A stretch of DNA of 64,000 bases from Candidatus Protoclostridium gallicola (GCA_904387375.1 CAJFLE010000001.1:62001-126000); one strand, 5' to 3'; shown: positions 48,724 to 57,227, counted from the stretch's first letter. The notes: generated from the letters alone by a model not told the origin. Translations and numbers: made by a program.

Positions 48724-51045
48724 TTGTCTAACAAAATCATCGACACAATGGAGCAAATGCTCTCGTACGATTACGCGACGACAATGGAGAAGGCGACGAC
48801 GCGTCAGCTGTACAACGCCCTGTCAAAATCTGTCATGCGCGATATAAATTCTTTATGGCTCAAAACGGACGACAAGCAGTCCGCAAAAAAACGCGCGTAT
48901 TATATGAGCGCGGAATACCTGGTAGGCAGATCGATATTCTCCAATCTGCTTAATCTCGGCCAGCTCGACGAGGTGGATAAAATCCTCCGCGAACGCGGCG
49001 TGGATATCCGTTCTTTCGAGGACATACCCGACTCCGCTCTCGGCAACGGCGGTCTCGGCCGTCTCGCGGCGTGCTATCTCGAATCCGCAGCCACCGAAGC
49101 GATACCGCTCAACGGCTACGGAATAAGATACAAGTACGGTCTTTTCAAGCAGTCTTTCGTCAACGGCTTCCAGGTTGAGCAGGTGGACGACTGGACGACT
49201 TGCGGCGATCCCTGGTCCATTCGCCGCGACGATCTTACGCAGATAGTCTCGTTCGCCGACATGAAGGTCAAGGCCGTGCCGTACGATTTCCCGATTATAG
49301 GCTACGGCGGCAAGACGGTCAATACGCTCCGTCTGTGGCAGAGCGAGCCCATCAACAAACTCGATTATATCGAATTCAACAATATGCACTACGCGAACGC
49401 GCTTGCCGAAAAGAACGCGGCGGAGATTATATCGTACGTGCTTTATCCCAACGACGAGAGAGTGGAGGGCAAGACGCTCCGTCTGCGCCAGCAGTACTTC
49501 TTCGTCAGCGCGTCCATAAAGGATATCGTCAGGGAATACAAGAAAAAGTACGGTACGGACTTCTCGCGCTTCGGAGAACTGCGCGCCGTGCAGCTCAACG
49601 ACACGCATCCCGTCGTCGCCATACCCGAGCTCATTCTCTGCCTCGAACACGAGGGACTTTCGTTCGCCGAGGCGTTCGAGATCGCGCACAAGACGTTCGC
49701 TTTCACAAACCATACCATTATGGGAGAGGCGCTCGAAAAATGGGATATAGACCTGTTCAAGCGCATACTGCCCGAAGTGTACGCGGTTATAGAAGAGATT
49801 CAGAAGAAACTGAATTTCGAGCTTTCCGCCATGCGCGTACCCGACACCTGGAACTACAATATTCTCGAAAACGGCAGAATTCATATGGCAAGACTGGCGA
49901 TCTATGTCTCGCATATGACTAACGGCGTCGCCGCGGTGCACACAAATATACTGAAAAACGACGTGTTCAAGAACTGGTACGCGATGTATCCCGACCGCTT
50001 CGTAAACAAGACGAACGGCATTACGCCGCGCCGCTGGCTCAAACTGTGCAACTCCAATCTCTGTCGGCTTATAGAAAGTAAAATCGGCACAGGTTATGTC
50101 ACGGATCTGACGCAGCTCAAACAGCTGGAAAAATACGCTGCCGATCCGGAGTTCATCGCACAGTTCAAGGAAGTGAAACACGCCAACAAACAGCGCCTTG
50201 CCGAGTACATCAAAAAGCACGAGGGCGTGGAACTCGACCCGTCTTTCTGCTTCGACGTACAGGTCAAGCGCATGCACGAGTATAAGCGTCAGCTGCTCAA
50301 CGCGCTGTCGATAATCTATTTCTATTACGAGATCAAGGAAGGCAGAATGCCCGACTTCAAGCCCACGGCGTACATTTTCGGCGCGAAAGCGGCTCCCGGA
50401 TATTATCATGCAAAGGCGATCATGAAATTCATCAACTGCATCGCGGACATGGTCAACCGCGATCCGGATATGCAGGATAAGATGAAAGTGGTGTTCGTCA
50501 CGAACTACAACGTTTCGTACGCCGAATACATCGTGTCCGCCGCAGATATCTCCGAGCAGATTTCGCTTGCAGGTATGGAAGCTTCCGGTACCGGCAACAT
50601 GAAGTTCATGCTCAACGGCACGGTTACGCTGGGCACTATGGACGGCGCGAACATAGAGATCGCCGAAGAGGCGGGCGTTCAGAACGAATATATTTTCGGC
50701 GCGACCGTCGAGGAAGTCAAGGAGAACCGGCCCGGTTATCATCCGTGGGAGTATTACGACAACGATCCGACCATTCATCGCATCATGGATACTCTCGTCA
50801 ACGGCACGTTCAACGACAACGGCACCGGAATGCTTCATTCCATCTTCGATAAACTGCGCGGCGAGGATACGTACATGAGCCTTTACGACTTCAAGGACTA
50901 TGTGCGCGTAAAAGCGATCGCAAACGCCGATTACGGTACCGACGCGTTCTATACCAAGAGCATAATAAATATGTCGAACGCCGGAAAATTCTCGTCCGAC
51001 CGCGCCATCATGGAATACGCGAAAGAGATCTGGCACGTGAAATAA
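48724..51045 (+). CDS. glgP: Glycogen/maltodextrin phosphorylase
   Basis: GT35 PLP-dependent phosphorylase that releases glucose 1-phosphate from alpha-1,4-glucans. The 773 residues are typical. Signatures are ALGNGGLGRLAACYLES, NDTHPVVAIPEL, KTNGITPRRWL and the PLP site EASGTGNMKFMLNG with K627. The start is TTG at 48724 with GGAGGG seven bases upstream. Together with MalQ it would convert maltodextrins to glucose 1-phosphate and glucose. A terminator follows at once. Confidence 0.96.
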   Translation: MSNKIIDTMEQMLSYDYATTMEKATTRQLYNALSKSVMRDINSLWLKTDDKQSAKKRAYYMSAEYLVGRSIFSNLLNLGQLDEVDKILRERGVDIRSFEDIPDSALGNGGLGRLAACYLESAATEAIPLNGYGIRYKYGLFKQSFVNGFQVEQVDDWTTCGDPWSIRRDDLTQIVSFADMKVKAVPYDFPIIGYGGKTVNTLRLWQSEPINKLDYIEFNNMHYANALAEKNAAEIISYVLYPNDERVEGKTLRLRQQYFFVSASIKDIVREYKKKYGTDFSRFGELRAVQLNDTHPVVAIPELILCLEHEGLSFAEAFEIAHKTFAFTNHTIMGEALEKWDIDLFKRILPEVYAVIEEIQKKLNFELSAMRVPDTWNYNILENGRIHMARLAIYVSHMTNGVAAVHTNILKNDVFKNWYAMYPDRFVNKTNGITPRRWLKLCNSNLCRLIESKIGTGYVTDLTQLKQLEKYAADPEFIAQFKEVKHANKQRLAEYIKKHEGVELDPSFCFDVQVKRMHEYKRQLLNALSIIYFYYEIKEGRMPDFKPTAYIFGAKAAPGYYHAKAIMKFINCIADMVNRDPDMQDKMKVVFVTNYNVSYAEYIVSAADISEQISLAGMEASGTGNMKFMLNGTVTLGTMDGANIEIAEEAGVQNEYIFGATVEEVKENRPGYHPWEYYDNDPTIHRIMDTLVNGTFNDNGTGMLHSIFDKLRGEDTYMSLYDFKDYVRVKAIANADYGTDAFYTKSIINMSNAGKFSSDRAIMEYAKEIWHVK

Positions 51046-51059
51046 CGCAGCCGCATGTG

Positions 51060-51089
51060 GCGCGGAGACGGAAACGTCTCCGCGCTTTT
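51060..51089 (+). terminator. Terminator after glgP
   Basis: A perfect 11-bp stem GCGCGGAGACG/CGTCTCCGCGC with a GAAA loop and four T residues. Confidence 0.9.
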
Positions 51090-51100
51090 GCATATTCCGC

Positions 51101-51129
51101 TTGTTTTGCTCCGGCATATATGCTATAAT
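51101..51129 (+). promoter_or_regulatory. Promoter of the 51-54 kb gene cluster
   Basis: TTGTTT (51101-51106), a 17-base spacer and TATAAT (51124-51129). GGAGGTGAG and the ATG follow at 51151. Confidence 0.8.
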
Positions 51130-51150
51130 AGCGAAAACGGAGGTGAGCGT

Positions 51151-51696
51151 ATGAGCGAACTGCGCAAAATACCCAATGTCGGGAAAGCCACGGAACGGCA
51201 TCTCATTGCCATGGGATATACGACGAAGGAGTCGCTGAAAGGAAAAACGGCGGACGAGCTTTACGCCGAGGAATGCGCCCTGCGCGGCTTTGTTCTCGAC
51301 CGGTGCCAGCTGTATCTGTACCGCGCCGTCGAATACTTCGTCGGCTCCGACAATCCGGATCCGGAAAAGTGCAAGTGGTGGCATTGGAAGGACGAATACG
51401 TCGACCCGTCGCCGTGCGGAGCGGTATGCGTGTCCTGCGCGAGATTTCCCGCCGAATGCAAAGGCTGCCGCAGCATAAAGGGCAAGGTGCACTGGCTGAA
51501 ATATACGGGCGCCGACGTGTGCCCGGTATACGGGTGCTGCTCGGACAAGGGACTGCGCGATTGCGGAGAGTGCGAATCGCTGCCTTGCGACCGTTTCACC
51601 AAAGACCCGACGGTATCCGACGAGCAGAACGAGGCAAATCTGCGCGCAATGATCGCCAATCTGAAAAAAAGGAGGGAGCGAGATGAACGGATATAA
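51151..51696 (+). CDS. Cdd1-like helix-hairpin-helix protein with DUF3795 cysteine-rich domain
   Basis: A 181-residue two-domain protein. Residues 1-80 resemble the Cdd1 ('pathogenicity locus') helix-hairpin-helix domain (LRKIPNVGKATERHLIAMGY). The rest is a DUF3795-like cysteine-rich domain (CGAVCVSCARF, CKGCRS, CPVYGCCSDKGLRDCGEC, LPCDRF) that may bind zinc or an iron-sulfur cluster. GGAGGTGAG fixes the start. It overlaps the acetyltransferase gene by 14 bases. Both domains occur singly elsewhere; the function is unknown. Confidence 0.82.
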   Translation: MSELRKIPNVGKATERHLIAMGYTTKESLKGKTADELYAEECALRGFVLDRCQLYLYRAVEYFVGSDNPDPEKCKWWHWKDEYVDPSPCGAVCVSCARFPAECKGCRSIKGKVHWLKYTGADVCPVYGCCSDKGLRDCGECESLPCDRFTKDPTVSDEQNEANLRAMIANLKKRRERDERI

Positions 51697-52300
51697 AATC
51701 ATAGACGAGAAAACGTGGAAGCGGGCGGAGCACTGCGCGGTATTCCGCAACTGCGCGGAACCGATGTTCTGCGTCACCTTCGACCTCGACATAACGCGTT
51801 TTTACGAAACGGTCAAAAAGAAAAACCTGTCCTTCACGTTTGCTATGATATATACCGTGACCGCCTGCGCCAACCGGGTGGAAGAATTCCGTTACCGTTT
51901 CCTTTCAGGCAGAGTCGTACTGTTCGACAAAATAGATACCGCGTTCACTTATCTCGATAAGGAAACGGAACTGTTCAAGGTCGTTAACGTGCCTTTTGCG
52001 GGAACGATGGAAGAGTACGTCATTGCCGCTTCGGCGGCGGCCGAGGCGCAGAAAGAGTATTTTACCGGACCGCTCGGCAACGACGTGTTTCAGTTTTCAC
52101 CAATGCCGTGGGTGACGTACCGCCATATTTCGCACACAAACCCCGGCCGTAAGGACAACGCGACGCCGCTGTTCGACTGGGGCAGGTATTACGAAAGCGG
52201 CGGCAGACTGCTTCTGCCGTTCTCGGTACAGGCGCACCACTCCTTCGTGGACGGTCTGCATATAGGCAGGCTGGCGGAACAACTGCAATCCTCGCTGTAA
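51683..52300 (+). CDS. Chloramphenicol acetyltransferase-like protein
   Basis: A 205-residue protein of the CAT fold. The catalytic histidine motif is HHSFVDGLHIGR (H185/H186), and the N-terminal region FRNCAEPMFCVTFDLDITRF is typical. It may acetylate chloramphenicol or another hydroxylated compound; many chromosomal CAT-like proteins have no proven resistance role. GGAGGGAGCGAG precedes the ATG. It is coupled to the genes on both sides (14-base overlap upstream, four-base gap downstream). Confidence 0.88.
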   Translation: MNGYKIIDEKTWKRAEHCAVFRNCAEPMFCVTFDLDITRFYETVKKKNLSFTFAMIYTVTACANRVEEFRYRFLSGRVVLFDKIDTAFTYLDKETELFKVVNVPFAGTMEEYVIAASAAAEAQKEYFTGPLGNDVFQFSPMPWVTYRHISHTNPGRKDNATPLFDWGRYYESGGRLLLPFSVQAHHSFVDGLHIGRLAEQLQSSL

Positions 52301-52304
52301 TTTT

Positions 52305-53210
52305 ATGCAGACTCAGAGACTGTTCGAAATCGTATACATACTGCTGGACAAAAAGAAGGTGACGGCGCGTGAGCTTGCCGAACGGCTGGGCGTGTCCAGG
52401 CGCACCGTGCTGCGCGATCTGGAAACGCTCGCGCTTGCCAAAGTTCCGGTGTGCACGCTGCCGGGCAAGGGCGGAGGAGTGTCGCTGCTCGACGGTTACA
52501 CTCTCGACAGGGCGTTGCTCTCGGACGAAGACAGGTCGAATATTCTGCTCGGCCTGAAAGCCGTGCTGCCGGCTGGCGCGGACGGAAGCGCGCTGTCCCG
52601 CCTCGGCGCGCTGCTGCCTGCGGAAGACTCGTGTCCCATGGAAGTGGACTACTCGCGTTGGAGCAATCCGGCGGGCGACCGCGCAAAATTTTCAATGCTC
52701 AAGGACGCCGTTACGCGGCGCCGCGCTATCGCGTTCGATTATCCCGATTCGGCGGGGAACATAACCGAACGCACCGCGCTGCCGCTCAGACTGGTATTTA
52801 AGGGGCAGGCGTGGTACGTTCAGGCGTACTGTCTGCTGCGGCGCGATTACCGCACTTTCAAGATCAACCGCATGATCGAGCCCCGCATGCTGGACGACAC
52901 TTTCGACGCATCGTCTTATTCTCCGCCTCCGGTCGCGGCGGAAGCGGTCGCGCCCGAACATACGATACGCATAAAGGCGGTTTTCGCGCCCGCGGTTACA
53001 TACCGCGTATACGACGAGTTTCCGCCGGGCAGTATAACGCGGAACGGCGACGGCACTTTTACAGTGGAAGCGGAGATGCCGTTTGGCGAATGGGTGTACG
53101 GCTATCTGCTGTCTTTCGGAGAAAACGTCCGCATAATCGAACCGCTTTGTCTGCGCGAAGAACTGTCTGAAAAAATCCGTAAAATGTCGCAGAATTATTC
53201 CGAAAGGTGA
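52305..53210 (+). CDS. YafY-type HTH/WYL-domain transcriptional regulator
   Basis: A 301-residue regulator. An N-terminal HTH_11 winged helix (KKVTARELAERLGVSRRTVLRDLETL), a linker, a WYL domain (about 120-200, with RAIAFDYPD and RLVFKGQAWYVQAYCLLRRDYRTFK) and a C-terminal WCX segment are present. WYL domains bind nucleotide- or DNA-derived ligands in studied cases. No ribosome-binding site is obvious between the upstream stop and the ATG four bases later, so translation is probably coupled. It may control its own cluster. Confidence 0.9.
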   Translation: MQTQRLFEIVYILLDKKKVTARELAERLGVSRRTVLRDLETLALAKVPVCTLPGKGGGVSLLDGYTLDRALLSDEDRSNILLGLKAVLPAGADGSALSRLGALLPAEDSCPMEVDYSRWSNPAGDRAKFSMLKDAVTRRRAIAFDYPDSAGNITERTALPLRLVFKGQAWYVQAYCLLRRDYRTFKINRMIEPRMLDDTFDASSYSPPPVAAEAVAPEHTIRIKAVFAPAVTYRVYDEFPPGSITRNGDGTFTVEAEMPFGEWVYGYLLSFGENVRIIEPLCLREELSEKIRKMSQNYSER

Positions 53211-53263
53211 CACGCTGTTGTCGCCTTTTTTATGTTATAATCAAACAAAAAAGGAGAACAGCG

Positions 53264-53863
53264 TTGAAAACAATACTGTATTTTTTGCTCGACCGGTGGG
53301 CGGATTTCGAAGCCGCTTACATTTCTACCGCGGTCGCCATGCTCGGCGAAGGGAAGTTCGAAAATAAAACCGTTTCGCTTTCGGCCGCGCCCGTACGCTC
53401 TGTCGGCGGGTTTGCCGCGGTGCCCGATTACGTTCTGTCCGACGTGCCCGACGACTACGCCGCGCTCATTCTCATAGGCGGCATGTCGTGGCACGGCGAG
53501 GAAGCCGCGAAAGTAAAACCGCTGGTCGAAAAGACATTAAAAAGCGGCAGACTGCTGGGCGCGATATGCGACGCGTGCCGCTTTCTCGGTACGATGGGCG
53601 CGCTCAATCATTGCCGGCATACTGCGAACGATTTTGACGAGCTCGTGCGCTCCGCGGGTGCGGCTTATACGAATGCGAACGGCTTCGTTCACCGTCAGGC
53701 GGTCTGCGACGGAAACGTCGTTACTGCAAACGGCACCGCGTCGGCGGAATTTGCCCGCGAAGTGCTGCGCGCTCTGCTCGTGGCGGACGAGAAAACGATA
53801 GACTGCTGGTACGAGTTTCACAAGCTCGGTCTTTACACCGCGCCGCTGCCCGGAATGAGGTGA
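53264..53863 (+). CDS. DJ-1/PfpI-family protein
   Basis: A 199-residue class I glutamine-amidotransferase-like protein of the DJ-1/PfpI superfamily. The nucleophile elbow AICDACRFLG contains a cysteine, preceded by the strand YAALILIGGMSWHG. The start is TTG at 53264 with AAAGGAG seven bases upstream. A TATAAT at 53236 may give a separate transcript, though its -35 box is poor. A stress-response or small-molecule hydrolase role is possible but not shown. Confidence 0.87.
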   Translation: MKTILYFLLDRWADFEAAYISTAVAMLGEGKFENKTVSLSAAPVRSVGGFAAVPDYVLSDVPDDYAALILIGGMSWHGEEAAKVKPLVEKTLKSGRLLGAICDACRFLGTMGALNHCRHTANDFDELVRSAGAAYTNANGFVHRQAVCDGNVVTANGTASAEFAREVLRALLVADEKTIDCWYEFHKLGLYTAPLPGMR

Positions 53864-53866
53864 GGT

Positions 53867-54496
53867 ATGCCGTTCGATTACAAGAAAGAATACAAAGAGT
53901 TTTATCTGCCGCCGGGAACGCCGGTGATAACGGACATTCCGGCAATGAATTTCGTTGCCGTGCAAGGTTCCGGCGATCCGAACGCGGAAGACGGGGAATA
54001 TAAGCGGGCGATAGGCGTGCTGTATGCGGTTTCGTATACTCTGAAAATGAGCAGACTCGGCGGCCGCAGGATAGAAGGCTATTTCGATTACGTCGTGCCG
54101 CCGCTCGAAGGGCTGTGGATGACGGGCGGATATGCGTTCGATTATTCCCGCAAGGATACTTTCCGCTGGGTTTCCATGATACGTCTGCCCGATTTCGTCA
54201 CGGAAGCGGACTTTTTATGGGCGGCGGCGCAGGCGGAGTCAAAGAAAAAAGTCGACTGCTCGGCGGCGCGGTTTTTCTCGCTGACCGAAGGACCGTGCGT
54301 GCAGTGTATGCACGTGGGAAGATACGACGACGAACCGGCGACAATATCCGCGATGCACGATTACGCCGCGGCAAACGGATACGCGATCGACGTTTCGGAT
54401 GCGCGCCCTCACCACGAGATATATCTCGGCGATCCGCGCAGGACGAAGCCCGAAAACTTACGCACCGTCATACGCCTTCCGGTAAAGCAATTGTGA
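53867..54496 (+). CDS. GyrI-like small-molecule-binding domain protein
   Basis: A 209-residue protein of the GyrI-like/SHS2 type. Typical segments are MNFVAVQGSGDPN, KRAIGVLYAVSYTLK, EGLWMTGGYAFDYS, the MHVGRYDDEPATISAMHDY region and the C-terminal HHEIYLGDPRRTKPENLRTVIR. Family members bind hydrophobic or toxic ligands. It starts three bases after the DJ-1 gene with GAGGTGAGG upstream, ending the cluster of co-oriented xenobiotic-type genes. Confidence 0.88.
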   Translation: MPFDYKKEYKEFYLPPGTPVITDIPAMNFVAVQGSGDPNAEDGEYKRAIGVLYAVSYTLKMSRLGGRRIEGYFDYVVPPLEGLWMTGGYAFDYSRKDTFRWVSMIRLPDFVTEADFLWAAAQAESKKKVDCSAARFFSLTEGPCVQCMHVGRYDDEPATISAMHDYAAANGYAIDVSDARPHHEIYLGDPRRTKPENLRTVIRLPVKQL

Positions 54497-54545
54497 GCCG
54501 CGGCATAATTTCGCGGCCGAAACTGCGAAAAACCGCCGAAAATAC

Positions 54546-54574
54546 TTGATTTTATCCCGCCGATGTGGTATATT
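54546..54574 (+). promoter_or_regulatory. Promoter of tRNA-Ser(CGA)
   Basis: TTGATT (54546-54551), a 17-base spacer and TATATT (54569-54574). The predicted start is near 54581, about 22 bases before the tRNA. Confidence 0.75.
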
Positions 54575-54602
54575 AACAACGCTTTGATATTTCATCGCAC
54601 GC

Positions 54603-54691
54603 GGAGGGGTATCGAAGTGGTCATAACGGGGCTGACTCGAAATCAGTTTGCCTGCAAGGGCACGCAGGTTCGAATCCTGTCCCCTCCGCCA
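54603..54691 (+). tRNA. tRNA-Ser(CGA)
   Basis: Acceptor GGAGGGG pairs with CCCCTCC. The anticodon stem GCTGA/TCAGT encloses CTCGAAA with anticodon CGA. A long variable arm follows, the T-arm has GGTTCGAATCC, and the discriminator G is followed by encoded CCA. It reads UCG codons. Confidence 0.95.
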
Positions 54692-54694
54692 AAC

Positions 54695-54726
54695 GCAAAA
54701 AGGACGCAGATTTGTGTCCTTTTTGC
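54695..54726 (+). terminator. Terminator of tRNA-Ser(CGA)
   Basis: An 11-bp stem GCAAAAAGGAC/GTCCTTTTTGC directly after the tRNA, with the T-run inside its right arm. Confidence 0.82.
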
Positions 54727-54759
54727 ATTTATGAATTATGAAATCTTTGTTTATATATC

Positions 54760-55224
54760 ATGGATCTGAATATAAGAAAATACGATGAGCGCGATACCGC
54801 CGCGCTTGCAAAGCTGTTTTACGAAACCGTTCACGCCGTGTGCGCGGGAGACTATACCGCCGCGCAGCTTTCGTGCTGGGCCGACGGCCGTCCCGACCTC
54901 GGAGCATGGAAAGAATCGCTGTCAGCTCATATTTCGTATGTGGCGGAAAGCTGCGGCAAAATAGTCGGCTTCGGCGACATTGACAAAAGCGGATATCTCG
55001 ACAGACTGTTCGTGCATAAGGATTTTCTGCGGCGCGGAATCGCGGGGCGGCTGTGCGACGTCCTGGAAACTTCGGTTTCCGTCCGACGCATATATACTCA
55101 TTCGTCGGTAACCGCGCTTCCGTTTTTTCTTTCCCGCGGTTATATCGCGGTCTCCGAAGAATATGCGGAACGCGACGGCGAAAGGCTGAAATACTTCGTC
55201 GCGGAAAAAATAACGCGGTTTTGA
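54760..55224 (+). CDS. GNAT-family N-acetyltransferase
   Basis: A 154-residue acetyltransferase resembling the YafP-like subgroup. It has the N-terminal LNIRKYDERDTAALAKLFYETV, the core strand GKIVGFGDI and the acetyl-CoA-binding segment LFVHKDFLRRGIAGRLCD, then HSSVTALPFFLSRGY. No ribosome-binding site or clear promoter is visible. Read-through from the upstream tRNA terminator, or a leaderless start, is possible. The substrate is unknown. Confidence 0.9.
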   Translation: MDLNIRKYDERDTAALAKLFYETVHAVCAGDYTAAQLSCWADGRPDLGAWKESLSAHISYVAESCGKIVGFGDIDKSGYLDRLFVHKDFLRRGIAGRLCDVLETSVSVRRIYTHSSVTALPFFLSRGYIAVSEEYAERDGERLKYFVAEKITRF

Positions 55225-55268
55225 CAGCCGCGCAACCGAAAAGTTACATAAAAACAACCGCAAAGTTA

Positions 55269-55297
55269 TTTACAGACGCGCACCGTTATGTTAATAT
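55269..55297 (+). promoter_or_regulatory. Promoter of the pentad-repeat HTH gene, possibly leaderless
   Basis: TTTACA (55269-55274), a 17-base spacer and TAATAT (55292-55297, four of six consensus bases), six bases before the ATG at 55304. No Shine-Dalgarno sequence is present. Confidence 0.6.
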
Positions 55298-55303
55298 TTC
55301 GGT

Positions 55304-56122
55304 ATGAAAGATACTGATAAAAAAACCACCGGCGAGATAATCGCCGAAGCAAGAAGGAAAAAGGGGTACACGCAGGAACGCCTTGCCGAACTGCTCGACG
55401 TCACGAGACAGGCGGTATCGCGCTGGGAATCCAATACCGCGTATCCGGAAACGGAAAAACTCGTCCGGCTTGCCGGGCTGCTCGATCTCGATCTGAATTA
55501 CATGCTGACGGGCGAACGCACCGGTGACGTTCCGGACGGCGCACAGTATGCCGGATTACCGTATTACGGAGGCTGGATACGTATGCGCGTTCCGCACTAC
55601 GAATACAAGAGCGGTCGCACATTGTTCGGACTGCCGCTCGTGCATATCAATATCGGCGTGGGAGTTTACCGCGCGAAAGGAATTATAGCGATAGGCAATA
55701 TCGCCACCGGTCTGATTTCCGTCGGTCTGCTGTCCGTGGGGCTTATCTCTTTCGGCATATTGGCGGTGGCTTTGCTCGCCATAGGCGTACTTGCCGTCGG
55801 ACTGTTTTCGGCGGGGACGATAGCTGCAGGACTGATCGCCGCCGGCGCAATCGCATTCGGCATGCTGACGTTCGGCGCCGTATCGGTAGGCGCGTTCTCG
55901 TTCGGCGCGCTTAGTATAGGCGGTTACGTCGCTGTCGGCGACCACGCGTACGGCGGCATCGCATTGGCAATGACGCAAGGTCACGGAGATATCCTGACCG
56001 CCGTATCAGGCATAAGAAATACGCTTGTATACGACCGCGCGGAAGTGCTTGCCGCGATAGAGGAACACGTGCCGGCGGTCTGGGCATGGTTCAAATCGAT
56101 CTGCGCGGCAATATTGGGTTAA
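55304..56122 (+). CDS. XRE helix-turn-helix protein with a strict hydrophobic glycine pentad repeat
   Basis: A 272-residue protein. Residues 8-70 are an XRE helix-turn-helix (RRKKGYTQERLAELLDVTRQ, AVSRWESNTAYPETEKL). After a linker, residues 131-210 carry glycine every fifth residue (131, 136, 141 and on to 206; only 156 is alanine), in the pattern G-x-hydrophobic-Ala/Ser-x. This is about 16 pentads. The period fits a right-handed beta-helix of the pentapeptide type with a very hydrophobic surface, possibly membrane-bound. A C-terminal helical part follows. Similar proteins occur in Firmicutes, but I know of no function. Confidence 0.83.
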   Translation: MKDTDKKTTGEIIAEARRKKGYTQERLAELLDVTRQAVSRWESNTAYPETEKLVRLAGLLDLDLNYMLTGERTGDVPDGAQYAGLPYYGGWIRMRVPHYEYKSGRTLFGLPLVHINIGVGVYRAKGIIAIGNIATGLISVGLLSVGLISFGILAVALLAIGVLAVGLFSAGTIAAGLIAAGAIAFGMLTFGAVSVGAFSFGALSIGGYVAVGDHAYGGIALAMTQGHGDILTAVSGIRNTLVYDRAEVLAAIEEHVPAVWAWFKSICAAILG

Positions 56123-56127
56123 AGTAT

Positions 56128-56166
56128 AAAAACGCGGCGGGAGCAATTCGCTTCCGTCGCGTTTTT
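56128..56166. terminator. Bidirectional terminator between convergent genes
   Basis: A 17-base imperfect stem starting AAAAACGCG and ending CGCGTTTTT, with T-rich flanks on both strands. Confidence 0.85.
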
Positions 56167-56172
56167 GTTTTG

Positions 56173-56445
56173 TCAGATGTGTTCGTTTTCGCTGCCGTCG
56201 GTCGCGCAGTCTATGGATTTCCGGTACGCGACGGCGACGCACAGCCCCGCGATTGCGGTCAGCGCAGCCAGAGAAAACAATACGATGGCAAATACGTCGA
56301 GCATATTCTCGCTCAGCCTTATTATTAGAAATGCGATTCCCACGAGCACCAGCGCCGTATTGATACAGCCGGCAAGAATGCCCATGGCCTGCAATTCCGC
56401 GCGTCTGACTGACAGCTCGGTTCTTTTTTCTGCGGAGGTTTTCAT
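56173..56445 (-). CDS. Small two-helix membrane protein
   Basis: A 90-residue protein with a charged N-terminus (MKTSAEKRTELSVRRAELQ), two membrane helices (about 23-42 and 48-70) and a polar acidic tail. I do not recognise the family. The start at 56445 lies six bases after a TATAAT on the minus strand and has no ribosome-binding site, so the transcript may be leaderless. It is divergent from sigK, with about 85 bases between the start codons. Confidence 0.65.
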   Translation of the reverse strand: MKTSAEKRTELSVRRAELQAMGILAGCINTALVLVGIAFLIIRLSENMLDVFAIVLFSLAALTAIAGLCVAVAYRKSIDCATDGSENEHI

Positions 56446-56451
56446 ACCCGC

Positions 56452-56481
56452 ATTATAGACACGGAAAACCGTAATATACAA
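56452..56481 (-). promoter_or_regulatory. Promoter of the small membrane protein, apparently leaderless
   Basis: TTGTAT (56481-56476), an 18-base spacer and TATAAT (56457-56452) on the minus strand, six bases before the ATG at 56445. Confidence 0.65.
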
Positions 56482-56531
56482 ATAAGTCAAAAATCGACAA
56501 TTTTCCGCATAAGTATATGTGGAGGTATTTT

Positions 56532-57215
56532 ATGGTTTTCGAAAGTTTTCTTGCTTTCCTGAGCAAGGTTTTTTGTTTTTCGGCGTACATAAAAAACAAC
56601 GGTTCTTTTCCGAAGCCGCTGAGTCCCGAAGACGAAAAGAAGTATCTCGAACTTTGCCGCGAGGGCGACAGGGAGGCGAGGGAAATTCTTATCAGGCACA
56701 ATCTGCGCCTGGTGGCGCACATCGTCAAAAAGTACAGCGGCGCGGGCGAGGCCGACGATCTCATATCCGTGGGCAGCATAGGTCTTATAAAGGGCATACA
56801 GACCTTCGAGTACGGCAGAGGCAGTCAGCTCGCGACCTATGCCGCGCGGTGCATAGAAAACGAGATACTCATGTACATCCGCGCAAACAAAAAGCACCGC
56901 AACGACGTATCGCTGTCCGAGTCGGTAGGGTCGGATAAAGACGGGAACGACATAACTCTCATCGACGTGCTGTCGGTGCCGGCGGACAGCGTGCTCGAGG
57001 AAGCTGAAAACAAAATACTGATGGAAAAGATACGCGCGTGCGTGGCGGAGCTGCCCGACCGCGAGCGCACCATAATAACCATGAGATACGGCCTCGGCGG
57101 CGGCATAGCATATACGCAGCTCGAAGTCGCGAAGAAACTCAAGATCTCGCGCTCGTACGTATCGCGCATAGAAAAGAAAGTTCTCGCAAAAATTTCCGCA
57201 AAATTGAATAATTGA
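56532..57215 (+). CDS. sigK: RNA polymerase sporulation sigma factor SigK
   Basis: Late mother-cell sigma factor, 227 residues. A hydrophobic pro-sequence (MVFESFLAFLSKVFCFSAYI) would be removed by a SpoIVFB-type protease. Then follow the SigK-typical KNNGSFPKPLSPEDEKKYLE, region 2 (NLRLVAHIVKKYSG, DDLISVGSIGLIKGIQTFE) and region 4 (LPDRERTIITMRYGLGG, KKLKISRSYVSRIEKKV). The frame is uninterrupted, with no skin-type insertion. ATG 56532 was chosen because GGAGG lies six bases upstream. No sigma-E promoter could be assigned with confidence. Confidence 0.95.
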   Translation: MVFESFLAFLSKVFCFSAYIKNNGSFPKPLSPEDEKKYLELCREGDREAREILIRHNLRLVAHIVKKYSGAGEADDLISVGSIGLIKGIQTFEYGRGSQLATYAARCIENEILMYIRANKKHRNDVSLSESVGSDKDGNDITLIDVLSVPADSVLEEAENKILMEKIRACVAELPDRERTIITMRYGLGGGIAYTQLEVAKKLKISRSYVSRIEKKVLAKISAKLNN

Positions 57216-57227
57216 TGCCTCAGCCGT

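Noticed and set aside
48853..51792. Open frame of about 980 codons on the minus strand opposite glgP
   Set aside because: It mirrors the codon pattern of the well-supported glgP gene, has low-complexity composition rich in Arg, Val and His, no domain motifs and no ribosome-binding site. It is a shadow of a GC-rich gene.
53207..53241. Promoter for the DJ-1 gene (GTGACA with TATAAT)
   Set aside because: The -10 box is perfect, but the only -35-like hexamer is 23 bases away, outside the usual range. It was left as a possibility in the gene entry.
56500..56530. Sigma-E type promoter before sigK
   Set aside because: CATAAGTA resembles a sigma-E -10 element, but no matching -35 element lies at the proper distance, so it was not listed.
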